This document shows positions 7,613 to 15,228 of a stretch of 51,232 bases of DNA, one piece after another. The DNA comes from Candidatus Poribacteria bacterium (GTDB lineage Bacteria; Poribacteria; WGA-4E; WGA-3G), in NCBI GenBank assembly GCA_012270795.1, contig JAAXHO010000169.1, forward strand, positions 1 through 51,232, written 5' to 3'. The translations under genes were made by a program, and so were the position numbers. Position 1 is the stretch's first letter. Every line of letters starts with the position of its first letter. The notes beneath the pieces were generated by a model. It searched no databases. It was given only the letters and a program-made list of their open reading frames with translations, and had not been told where the DNA came from.

Positions 7613-10129
7613 ATGAAACGGACTAAATTTATTCTTTTGATTATAATTTTTATCTGCTTATCAACTTATGCTTCTGCACAAAATAGGAATTCAACAGCAC
7701 TTACAGAGGAACAAAAGCGGTTTGACCTTGATGACAACGGAATACTCACCCCTGATGAAGATCAATTAATGCTTCAAGTAACAACTTTAGAGATATTTAC
7801 AGATGAAAAACTGACACGTGAAGAAATTAAAAACCTTGACAATAGTGGTAATAATAGGGGATTTGGGGGACCCCCCGGTTTTGGTGGTGGACCTCCACAA
7901 GGTTTTGATAGAGGTGGTCCGCCGCAAGGCGTTGATAGGGGTGGCCCGCCACAAGGTCGCCGTGGTGGACCTCGCGCCCCTGAAAAAATAGTTGCCCGTT
8001 TTGATACAAATAAAGATGGAAAACTTATAGGAGATGAACGTCAAGCCGCTCTTGCATCAAGAGGAAGAGCATATAATCCAGAACAACGCGCTGGAACACC
8101 AACCGGTAATATCCAAGATGATGTCAAAGCAAGCTTGAATGCAAAACCAGAAAACTCACCTGATTTCTATGATGCTGGCACACTACGAACACTCTATCTG
8201 CGATTCCCAGATGAAAATTGGTATGCACAACTCAATGCATTCTATCGTACCGATGTTGAAGTACCCGCTGAACTGGTCGTAGATGGGAAGGTTTATTCAG
8301 AGATTGGTGTCAGATTCCGAGGTACATCCTCATATTTCACTGTTGAATCTGAGAAAAAGTCATTCAACTTAGCGATTGATTATGGTGATGACAGTCAACG
8401 TTTGTTTGGATATAAGACACTCAATTTGCTCAATGGACACGTTGATACCTCCTTTGTGAGAGAAGTGCTTTTCAACCGCATTGCAAGAGACTATATGCCA
8501 GCAATGAAAACGAACTTTGTAAAATTAGTAATCAACGGAGAAAGCTGGGGGATTTATATAAATCTACAGCAATACAACAAAGATTTTTTGGCTGAATGGT
8601 TTGGAACACGAGACGGTGTCCGTTGGAAAATAGGTCCAGGGGGCGGTGCATTAACATATCTTGGGAAGGAAATATCACAGTATGAACAGACATATCAACT
8701 AAAAACTGCTAATGTTGAAAACCCGTGGGAAAAGTTGATTTCACTGACTGAGCTGCTTGATTCAAAAACATCTGACGAAGAATTAGTCGCAAAATTACCT
8801 GAACTGTTTAACATCGACCAGGCATTGTGGCAACTTGCTGTCTCAAACGTCTTTATGGACGACGATGGTTATATACATAAAGGTGGCGATTATTCAATCT
8901 ATCAAGATGTCAATGATAGATTTCATCTTATCTCACACGACAACAACGAGACATTCAGATTCGGTCGTGAAAGACGTGGCGGTCCAGGTGGTAGAGGGCC
9001 CGGAGGATGGTCATGGGGAGAATTAACTTCTGGCATGGTCTCTCCCACGACACATAGCGAAAACGAAATGAGACCAGTTATTAGCAGGCTTCTCAGTGTG
9101 CCAGAATGGAAAGCAAGATATATTGCACACGTCCGAACAGTAGTAGATGAATGGCTTGATTGGGAAGTATTGCAGCCAATTATCAACGAATATCATGCAC
9201 TCATAGATACTGAGATACAACAAGATGACAAGAAATTATATAGTTACCAAGATTTTCAGGCAAGTGCTGATGGACAAGCAGGTAGACGTTCCTCAAGTCT
9301 AAAGCAGTTTGTAACACAAAGACGGGAGTTTCTCCTCAATCATCAGGAAATAACCAAACCAGTTCCAAAGATTCTTTCTGTTTCAACGCCTAAGAACCCC
9401 TTACAAGGTCAACCCGTTGAAATATCAACTGAAATAGAGAAAACAGTTGACCCAGATTCAGTTTTACTGTACTATGGAACTGATCGTTACAAGCTGTTTA
9501 AACATATTGAGATGGTAAAGAAAGGAAATGAATATAAAGGAACCATTCCTGCATTTTCAGCGGGAACAAATGTATATTACTATGTTGAAGCAAACACAGT
9601 TAAAACTCACGGAACAACAACATTTTCACCAGCACGTGCAGAATTTGGCGCATCACAATATACCGTCACAACTCCACGCGCCCAAAACTCTGATGTTGTA
9701 ATTAACGAACTCATGCCCGCAAATACAAGCAGTATCGTCGATCCCCAAGGAGAACATGAAGATTGGTTGGAATTACACAACACAACAGATAAACCGGTGT
9801 TGCTTACAGGAATGTACCTTACTGATAAAACAGACAATCTTAAGAAATGGAAGTTCCCAGAGAACACAACGATACCGCCAAAGGGATACCTACTCGTTTG
9901 GTTGGATGAAGATGGGAAAGCAACAGAAGGGTTACATGCAAACTTCAAATTATCACGTAATGGTGAAACTGTTTTGCTTGTGGATAGTGATGCACGTGGA
10001 AATCAGATTCTTGACGCAATAACTTTTGGAAAGTCTGAAAACGATAGGGCAATAGGGCGGTTTCCTAATGCCTCCGGCAATTTCCAACAGGTCCAGATGA
10101 CACCCGGTGAAAAAAATAAGTTACAGTAA
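7613..10129 (+). CDS. CotH kinase-like secreted protein with EF-hands and C-terminal lamin-tail domain
   Basis: An 838-residue secreted protein. The ATG at 7613 is chosen because AAGGAG lies 6 nt upstream and a clean signal peptide follows (cleavage after ASA, about residue 22). Order of parts: an EF-hand-like loop at about residues 38-50 (DLDDNGILTPDE); a glycine/proline-rich linker with GGPPQG repeats at 84-120; a second EF-hand loop at about 130-142 (DTNKDGKLIGDE); a CotH domain at about 170-520 with VRFRGTSSY, KSFNL and the ATP/metal-site-like SHDNNETFRFG; and a lamin-tail domain from about residue 696 (VINELMPANTSS). CotH proteins phosphorylate secreted proteins in Bacillus spores; the target here is unknown. 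It follows the DUF4956 gene by about 60 nt, a pairing seen in many genomes. Confidence 0.88.
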   Translation: MKRTKFILLIIIFICLSTYASAQNRNSTALTEEQKRFDLDDNGILTPDEDQLMLQVTTLEIFTDEKLTREEIKNLDNSGNNRGFGGPPGFGGGPPQGFDRGGPPQGVDRGGPPQGRRGGPRAPEKIVARFDTNKDGKLIGDERQAALASRGRAYNPEQRAGTPTGNIQDDVKASLNAKPENSPDFYDAGTLRTLYLRFPDENWYAQLNAFYRTDVEVPAELVVDGKVYSEIGVRFRGTSSYFTVESEKKSFNLAIDYGDDSQRLFGYKTLNLLNGHVDTSFVREVLFNRIARDYMPAMKTNFVKLVINGESWGIYINLQQYNKDFLAEWFGTRDGVRWKIGPGGGALTYLGKEISQYEQTYQLKTANVENPWEKLISLTELLDSKTSDEELVAKLPELFNIDQALWQLAVSNVFMDDDGYIHKGGDYSIYQDVNDRFHLISHDNNETFRFGRERRGGPGGRGPGGWSWGELTSGMVSPTTHSENEMRPVISRLLSVPEWKARYIAHVRTVVDEWLDWEVLQPIINEYHALIDTEIQQDDKKLYSYQDFQASADGQAGRRSSSLKQFVTQRREFLLNHQEITKPVPKILSVSTPKNPLQGQPVEISTEIEKTVDPDSVLLYYGTDRYKLFKHIEMVKKGNEYKGTIPAFSAGTNVYYYVEANTVKTHGTTTFSPARAEFGASQYTVTTPRAQNSDVVINELMPANTSSIVDPQGEHEDWLELHNTTDKPVLLTGMYLTDKTDNLKKWKFPENTTIPPKGYLLVWLDEDGKATEGLHANFKLSRNGETVLLVDSDARGNQILDAITFGKSENDRAIGRFPNASGNFQQVQMTPGEKNKLQ

Positions 10130-10161
10130 ATTCCTATTAACGGAAAACTCCAGAAAAAAAT

Positions 10162-10189
10162 GAACCTTTTTATCAATCTTTTGTCTAAA
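10162..10189 (+). promoter_or_regulatory. Candidate ECF-type promoter upstream of the sigma factor gene
   Basis: GAACCT at 10162-10167 and TCTAAA at 10184-10189 are separated by 16 nt. This resembles the extracytoplasmic-function promoter pattern (GAAC -35, TCTA-like -10). It lies about 50 nt before the sigma factor start, as expected for autoregulation. No experimental support. Confidence 0.45.
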
Positions 10190-10241
10190 CGGTTTAAAGA
10201 AAAAACTCTTTGTGGAACTCTCTTTTATTCTGGAGGAATTA

Positions 10242-10862
10242 ATGTCCGTTAAGACACTTACCACAGATATGGAAACTTTTTCGGATATAATCCAAGTGGA
10301 AGATTTTGACACTCAGCAGGAACGTGAACTCATACTACGTTGTCAAGAACGGGATACAGACGCAATGGGCACCTTAATTGTGCAGTACCAGCATTGGGTC
10401 TACAACATAGCTTATGGCATACTTGGACACCATCAAGACGCGCAGGACGCAGCACAAGACGCTTTCGTATCCGTTTGGGAAAACATACACAAATTTCAGT
10501 TCAGATCACGTTTCTCTACATGGCTGTACCGAATTGTCAGAAATAAATGTCTAAATGTAATTGACCAACGGAAACGAAGAAAAACTGATCCGATGGAGAT
10601 TGATGATTCCCAGCCTTGGGTACCACTTGATACTGTGACACCGGAGCAGGAAGCACTACGAAATGAACAAAGTGAAATTCTCCATACCGCATTGGGTAAA
10701 CTCAAGGAGAGTTATAGAACTATCTTAATCCTTCGCGAACTACGAGAACTCTCTTATGAAGAAATCGCTGAAGTCCTTGATTGTACACTCGGCCGCGTAA
10801 AATCCAGATTACATGAAGCGAGAAAAGCATTAAAAGCTGAACTTGAACGAATAGATTGGTAG
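10242..10862 (+). CDS. RNA polymerase sigma factor, ECF (sigma-70 family, RpoE-like)
   Basis: A 206-residue ECF sigma factor. The ATG at 10242 is preferred over an upstream GTG because TGGAGGAATTA supplies an ideal RBS. Region 2 is seen in YNIAYGILGHHQDAQDAAQD followed by FVSVWENIHKFQFRSRFSTWLYRIVRNKCLN. Region 4 is seen in LRELRELSYEEIAEVLDCTLGRVKSRLHEAR, a helix-turn-helix. It directs transcription of its own regulon, probably envelope stress genes. An anti-sigma factor and an RseB-like protein follow in the same direction. A candidate self-dependent promoter lies upstream at 10162-10189. Confidence 0.95.
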   Translation: MSVKTLTTDMETFSDIIQVEDFDTQQERELILRCQERDTDAMGTLIVQYQHWVYNIAYGILGHHQDAQDAAQDAFVSVWENIHKFQFRSRFSTWLYRIVRNKCLNVIDQRKRRKTDPMEIDDSQPWVPLDTVTPEQEALRNEQSEILHTALGKLKESYRTILILRELRELSYEEIAEVLDCTLGRVKSRLHEARKALKAELERIDW

Positions 10863-10958
10863 AAATGTTTGGTCTGTTAACAGTAGATTAAATTTTAACC
10901 CTTATGGCTATAATGTGTTTTACATTGTTAGTCGTTAACTATAAGTTGGTTTAGAAAT

Positions 10959-11471
10959 ATGAAACATCAACGAATACAGAAACATATTTCAGCATATTTA
11001 GATGATGAATTAGCTCCTGAACTGCGTAGTAAGGTTGGCGACCATCTTCGTTCTTGTCAAGAATGTTCTGAGATGTTGGCAACTTTTCAACAAAACCGAC
11101 AGATGATTGCTGCGCTACAACACCCAGTCCCATCAATGAAACATGTAGTTTTGGCAAAAATTCGTGAAACGAATACCACTTCGTGGGAAAGGTTTGTCCA
11201 CGTTTTCAAACGTTGGGTATTTCGTCCATTTACTGTTGGCACTACAGCGTTTTCAACCATCTGTATCATTGTTGCGTTCTACTTCCTTACGTCCTCACCC
11301 GCTCCGCAGTATGACGAACTCCTTGATTACTACTATGGAATTCACACAGAAGAGGTAGCGAACAATCCTTTGAAATCAAATATCGCTATTCCAATAAGTG
11401 ATACGGCTACTTATATTGAAGAAAATGGTGATAATACTGAGGTATTTCTTAATTTGTATTTAGGTGAATAA
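10959..11471 (+). CDS. Membrane-anchored zinc-binding anti-sigma factor
   Basis: A 170-residue protein. The N-terminal ZAS domain has the H-x3-C-x2-C signature (His29, Cys33, Cys36 in DHLRSCQEC) that holds zinc and clamps an ECF sigma. One transmembrane helix is predicted at about residues 91-111 (TVGTTAFSTICIIVAFYFL), followed by a 60-residue periplasmic tail. It lies 96 nt behind the ECF sigma gene and is certainly its partner by context. The tail would be the sensor or protease target, possibly with the next gene product. Confidence 0.92.
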   Translation: MKHQRIQKHISAYLDDELAPELRSKVGDHLRSCQECSEMLATFQQNRQMIAALQHPVPSMKHVVLAKIRETNTTSWERFVHVFKRWVFRPFTVGTTAFSTICIIVAFYFLTSSPAPQYDELLDYYYGIHTEEVANNPLKSNIAIPISDTATYIEENGDNTEVFLNLYLGE

Positions 11472-11506
11472 ACTATCAGTGATGATTCTACTTCTGTGGT
11501 GAACTC

Positions 11507-12547
11507 ATGCAAATAAAAACTATATACATGTCTACATGCTTATCATTATCGCTTGCTTTCTTTGCATCAACTACTATATCCGCGGATGTTACTAAGTTAC
11601 AACAGATCGCAGATGCTGAAAGAGATGTGGCTTATATAGGTCTCCGCCTTAGAACTTATGTTAGCTCCAACGGCTCACGGACGTTGGAAGAAATAGTAGT
11701 CCACAATACTGCTAAAAACTCATTCTATAAGGTGGAATCTGTCCTTGGACAACACAAACCTTCTGAAAATGATAATAAACCAGACAACCAAAATAGGGAT
11801 ACTGATAGAAACAGAGATGATCGCAGAAGAAGAGGAAGAGAATTCCGATGGGAACGCCAGAGAAGTCAGTTCACTACAAAGGAAATTGAACTCGTCGCAC
11901 AGAATTATGAATTAGAACATACACGATGGGGAGAAAAAATTGCAGGATATGAGACAGATATCTTAATCATAAAACCCAAATTCCCAGGTAGACCTTCAAA
12001 ACACATTTATTTTGCACGGAAAAACGGGGTTATCCTAAAAGTACAAGACTTTGATGCCGATGGTATCTTTAGAAGGATGTTTGTTTACACACGCATCAGT
12101 TTTGATGCAAAAGTAGTACAAAACAAATGGAATGCTATCAAAAAAGATATTCATACAAATCCCAGGAATAACAGAAACATCACACTCGCTGAAGCAAAAA
12201 AAATCCTAAAGAAAAAACCTATCCAACCGAAATTTATACCAAAAGGATTCCAACTTCAGAATATAGAAAAACATCAATATAGAGATAGTCACCCAATCCA
12301 GTTTAAATACACAGATGGCATGTTGGAGTTCAGGATTATTGAAGTTACGGGGGATATACCCCGCCGTGATAGAGGATCTCCTGTAATAAAAATAGGGCAT
12401 ACAGACGTACACAAATTCCAACGTGGACCCACTACTGCATTCGGTTGGGAAACTTCTGACATCCGCTTTCTGCTAATTGGCACACTGCCAGCAACCGAAT
12501 TGCAGAAAGTTGTGGAATCAATTATACATGTAGCAGAACAGAAGTAG
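11507..12547 (+). CDS. RseB/LolA-like periplasmic protein of the sigma operon
   Basis: A 346-residue exported protein (signal peptide to about residue 26, TISA). The layout, an N-terminal LolA-like beta half (YIGLRLRTYVSS, then a KPKFPGRPSKHIYFARKNG segment) and a C-terminal half starting near KPIQPKFIPKGFQL, matches MucB/RseB-type negative regulators. In Gammaproteobacteria these bind the anti-sigma periplasmic domain and lipids or lipoproteins. A charged insert rich in Asp, Asn and Arg (about residues 82-112) is unusual. It starts 35 nt after the anti-sigma gene and so forms a three-gene regulatory operon. RseB identity is by fold pattern and context; the percent identity is likely low. Confidence 0.7.
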   Translation: MQIKTIYMSTCLSLSLAFFASTTISADVTKLQQIADAERDVAYIGLRLRTYVSSNGSRTLEEIVVHNTAKNSFYKVESVLGQHKPSENDNKPDNQNRDTDRNRDDRRRRGREFRWERQRSQFTTKEIELVAQNYELEHTRWGEKIAGYETDILIIKPKFPGRPSKHIYFARKNGVILKVQDFDADGIFRRMFVYTRISFDAKVVQNKWNAIKKDIHTNPRNNRNITLAEAKKILKKKPIQPKFIPKGFQLQNIEKHQYRDSHPIQFKYTDGMLEFRIIEVTGDIPRRDRGSPVIKIGHTDVHKFQRGPTTAFGWETSDIRFLLIGTLPATELQKVVESIIHVAEQK

Positions 12548-12574
12548 TGAACTCTTGATAGACTTTATCCGGAA

Positions 12575-12828
12575 ACTTTAAATAAATCCAAATACACATT
12601 AAACTTATTGGAAATCACAATACAGAAACACTAAAAATACGACTAACTCCCCGAAAACCATATATACTATATACAATACAAATTACAGAACATGATCACC
12701 CAAAAAACGCTAAAAAAAACCGTACCAAAAACGATAAAAAAAATAATCCAAAAACACCTCGAAAAACACCGATCAACCCTTATACACACTGGCCGCATAA
12801 CCAATTAACAAAACCGTACCAAAAACCG
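12575..12828 (+). repeat. G-poor, A/C-rich repeat ending in AAAACCGTACC words
   Basis: The gap 12548-12903 holds no gene. It is a strongly G-poor segment with several AAAACCGTACC words (about 12717, 12810 and 12831) and the stretch GCATAACCAATTAACAAAAC (from 12796). The window's last 220 bp (51008-51232) carry a diverged copy that includes ACTGGACGCATAACGAATTA. Both have the same strand composition, so they belong to one dispersed repeat family. Confidence 0.65.
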
Positions 12829-12857
12829 AAAAAACCGTACCATACGGTACGGTTTTT
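12829..12857. terminator. Bidirectional intrinsic terminator, AAAACCGTACC hairpin
   Basis: AAAACCGTACC (12831-12841) pairs with GGTACGGTTTT (12846-12856) around an ATAC loop. An A-run precedes it and a T-run follows, so it would terminate transcription from either side. It closes the sigma-factor operon and shares its word with the repeat in front of it. Confidence 0.7.
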
Positions 12858-12875
12858 AAAAGGAGCGAATTATTG

Positions 12876-12881
12876 TATAAT
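12876..12881 (+). promoter_or_regulatory. Candidate -10 box (TATAAT) of the dienelactone hydrolase gene
   Basis: A perfect TATAAT lies 22 nt before the start codon, just behind the terminator hairpin. The -35 position falls in the T-run of the hairpin and is poor. AAAGGAG follows as the RBS. Confidence 0.4.
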
Positions 12882-12903
12882 CTACCAGAATAAAGGAGAA
12901 ATT

Positions 12904-13713
12904 ATGACATACAAAGGCATTTTCATTTTAGTTATCTTTACTTTAAGCCTATTTTCAATAAGCAACGCAGACGCTGACAGAATAAAAGAGGAATTAGAAA
13001 AATCACCCCGTCACGGAGAGTGGGTTAAAATCACTGCAGCCGATGAGCACGTTGTCAACGCATTTATTGTTTTTCCTGAGGTAAAAGAACCCGCAACAGC
13101 AATCATTGTTATCCACGAGATTTTTGGTTTGACCGACTGGATACGCCTCGTAGCTGATAAACTTGCAGCTGATGGATATGTCGCGATATGTCCCGACCTA
13201 CTTTCGGGTATGGGGCCAGAGGGTGGTGGTACTGACAGTTTTGAATCTGGCGATGATGCACGAAAGGCAATACGAAATCTAACGCCAAAACGTGTTAACA
13301 CCGATCTTGATGCGGTACGCAAGTATGTGCAAGAATTACCATCAACAAACGACAAAGTTGCTGTTTCTGGTTTCTGTTGGGGTGGGGCAAGAACATTCAG
13401 TTATGCAGTACATTCTGACAAAATCGTTGGTGCTTTTGTGTTTTACGGTTCCGCACCAGCAGTAGAGGATGTCCCAAAAATTACCGCCCCCGTCTACGGC
13501 TTTTATGGCGAAAGCGATAATCGCATCAATGCAACCATTGATGCGACAAAAAAAGCTGCTGATGACGCAAAAGTAACCTATGAACCCGTGATTTATGAAG
13601 GCGTAGGGCACGCATTTCTAAGACGCGGCATGGACGAAAATGCAAACGAGGCACAGAAAGCTGCTGTCAAATCAGCATGGCAACGATGGATAAAACTTCT
13701 TGGCAAACTATAA
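12904..13713 (+). CDS. Dienelactone hydrolase family protein, exported
   Basis: A 269-residue alpha/beta hydrolase with an N-terminal signal peptide (cleavage near residue 22). The dienelactone-hydrolase triad is visible: Cys158 in GFCWGG, Asp205 in YGESDNR and His236 in GVGHAF. The cysteine nucleophile, instead of serine, is typical of this family. The conserved HEIFGLTDWI and AICPDLL segments precede it. Many DLH-like proteins are exported hydrolases of unknown substrate. It is monocistronic, with its own promoter-like sequence and an AAAGGAG RBS, and is convergent with the ThuA gene. Confidence 0.92.
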   Translation: MTYKGIFILVIFTLSLFSISNADADRIKEELEKSPRHGEWVKITAADEHVVNAFIVFPEVKEPATAIIVIHEIFGLTDWIRLVADKLAADGYVAICPDLLSGMGPEGGGTDSFESGDDARKAIRNLTPKRVNTDLDAVRKYVQELPSTNDKVAVSGFCWGGARTFSYAVHSDKIVGAFVFYGSAPAVEDVPKITAPVYGFYGESDNRINATIDATKKAADDAKVTYEPVIYEGVGHAFLRRGMDENANEAQKAAVKSAWQRWIKLLGKL

Positions 13714-13736
13714 GTATGCTATTGAATGTAGTGTCA

Positions 13737-13790
13737 GTGTTTTCCTAACGGTATTTACAACGTCTGTAAATAAAACAGTTAGGAAAACAC
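13737..13790. terminator. Bidirectional terminator between convergent genes
   Basis: GTGTTTTCCTAAC (13737-13749) pairs with GTTAGGAAAACAC (13778-13790). A nested TATTTACA/TGTAAATA hairpin (13752-13772) lies inside. It sits between the convergent hydrolase and ThuA genes. Confidence 0.75.
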
Positions 13791-13807
13791 ACATAACTGG
13801 ATTGATC

Positions 13808-14743
13808 CTACAACGCATGATCCGAAGGTTTTAGTCCTTTCTTAAACGTCCCAAAACCGAAGAAAGTCGCATCATAATCGCCAACATAGTCAACAACACT
13901 TTCATCAGGAATGGAATCTTCCATCTCCATACACCAATAGCACCCGTTAACGAGTAGACGTCTAAGTCCTTCACTTTCCAGATCAACGGATGCCCCCATT
14001 GTCGTATTGAAGATGCGTGACGTATGTCCGGTTTCTCCCGTATACGTTTTTATCCACGCCATTGGCATGGTCACAGCATCCGGTTTTGGAGCATCGGTCG
14101 GTTCCATACCAACTAAAACCTGTCCGTGCACTAACACTTGAGCATCCCCAGTCAATTCCTTTATACCATATACATCCGATGGACCCCATATATCTGAAAC
14201 ACCCTTTAGAATAGAATGATCCTGCATTCCTTCATCAATTACACCGCGTGCACTCTCTTTACCGTGATGTCCATGATGATTGATCCACGTTTCACCAAGA
14301 ACCTGTCGTCCATATCCACCATCAAATTCTCTACTGTTGAAACTGTATTTCGCATAAGGACTGTCAAGGTTTTGTTTATAGTTAAAAGCATGTGTCGCTG
14401 TGCGCAACCCCATCACCGGTTTACCCGCGTTTGTATAATCCACAATGTATTTCATCTGTTCGTCAGGCAACTCACGGAAACGGGTGAACAATACCATCAT
14501 ATCTGCATCTTCAAGTTGATGTAGCCCGGGTATATTGTGTTGATTATTTGGATCAATCTCTCCAGTGTCAGGATCAATTGCAAATAATACGACACAACGG
14601 AAACCGTGATGTGTTGCTAACACTTTACCTAACATTGGCAACGCTTCTTCAGAGCGATACTCCTCGTCACCACTTACCAATACAATCTGTTTGCCCTTAC
14701 CGGGCCCCTCTTTTCCTTCGTAAACAACCCATTCATTACTCAT
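13808..14743 (-). CDS. ThuA domain-containing protein
   Basis: A 311-residue protein of the ThuA-like family, which has a class I glutamine amidotransferase-like fold. Family features are KQIVLVSGDEEYRSEEALPML at the N-terminus, LEDADMMVLFTRFRELPDEQM in the middle and GLRTATHAFNY. A histidine cluster HHGHHGKES follows, then DHSILKGVSDIW. ThuA was named from trehalose utilisation, but most homologues are annotated only as putative sugar-related proteins. No signal peptide is seen. GGAG lies 11 nt before the ATG. It is monocistronic. Confidence 0.88.
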   Translation of the reverse strand: MSNEWVVYEGKEGPGKGKQIVLVSGDEEYRSEEALPMLGKVLATHHGFRCVVLFAIDPDTGEIDPNNQHNIPGLHQLEDADMMVLFTRFRELPDEQMKYIVDYTNAGKPVMGLRTATHAFNYKQNLDSPYAKYSFNSREFDGGYGRQVLGETWINHHGHHGKESARGVIDEGMQDHSILKGVSDIWGPSDVYGIKELTGDAQVLVHGQVLVGMEPTDAPKPDAVTMPMAWIKTYTGETGHTSRIFNTTMGASVDLESEGLRRLLVNGCYWCMEMEDSIPDESVVDYVGDYDATFFGFGTFKKGLKPSDHAL

Positions 14744-14827
14744 CTATAGTTATTCTCCAAATCATAAATTTATAGTTTCAGTATATCATAATTCATGTAA
14801 ATAGTCATGTTGAATATTTTCAGCGGG

Positions 14828-15057
14828 TGTGTAAAGTTGTTTTCACTTTTCTGAACCAGGATTTTCAGGATTACCAGATTTTCAGGATTACCTTATCACG
14901 GCTTTTTGATGCGGATTGATGTCAACTTTGCGAATAAAACCTGTTGAGGTAAATCCTGAAAATCTGGTAATCCTGAAAATCCTGGTTCAGAAAAGTGAAA
15001 ACAACTTTACTCACAATTCATGCCAAAAACTTTACACACCCTAAAGTTTTTGGCATG
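14828..15057. repeat. Large palindromic repeat, AATCCTGAAAATCCTG family, with terminal hairpin
   Basis: Outer arms TGTAAAGTTGTTTTCACTT and its complement enclose CTGAACCAGGATTTTCAGG and the matching CCTGAAAATCCTGGTTCAG. The centre is a non-palindromic core that reads GCTTTTTGATGCGGATTGAT. The same core and arms recur, in the same orientation, at 50703-50902. At the right edge CATGCCAAAAACTTTA (15019-15034) and TAAAGTTTTTGGCATG (15042-15057) form a perfect 16-bp hairpin. It fills most of the gap 14744-15228, which holds no gene. Confidence 0.85.
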
Positions 15058-15079
15058 TTATAGTGAAATATGATATAAT
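15050..15079 (+). promoter_or_regulatory. Candidate sigma-70 promoter
   Basis: TTGGCA (15050-15055) and TATAAT (15074-15079) are spaced by 18 nt, close to consensus. The -35 box lies inside the terminal hairpin of the neighbouring repeat, so the repeat may have brought the promoter. It would drive the gene at 15229 with a leader of about 145 nt. Confidence 0.5.
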
Positions 15080-15228
15080 AGAAAAATAGCAAGATGCTAC
15101 TATTTAGGTTCAATGAAGGAGAGCAGAGACACATCTCGTTAGAAGTGAGATATGTCGGAAACAAATCAAGCACACGACAGAAGTATGCTGACTTGGGTGT
15201 AACTGTCTTTTTTAAAATAGCCTGAAAA

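Noticed and set aside
8835-9223. Overlapping frames on both strands inside the CotH gene
   Set aside because: Shadows of the strong CotH/LTD coding frame.
13983-14524. Frames on both strands overlapping the ThuA gene
   Set aside because: ThuA family segments occupy the whole region in one frame.
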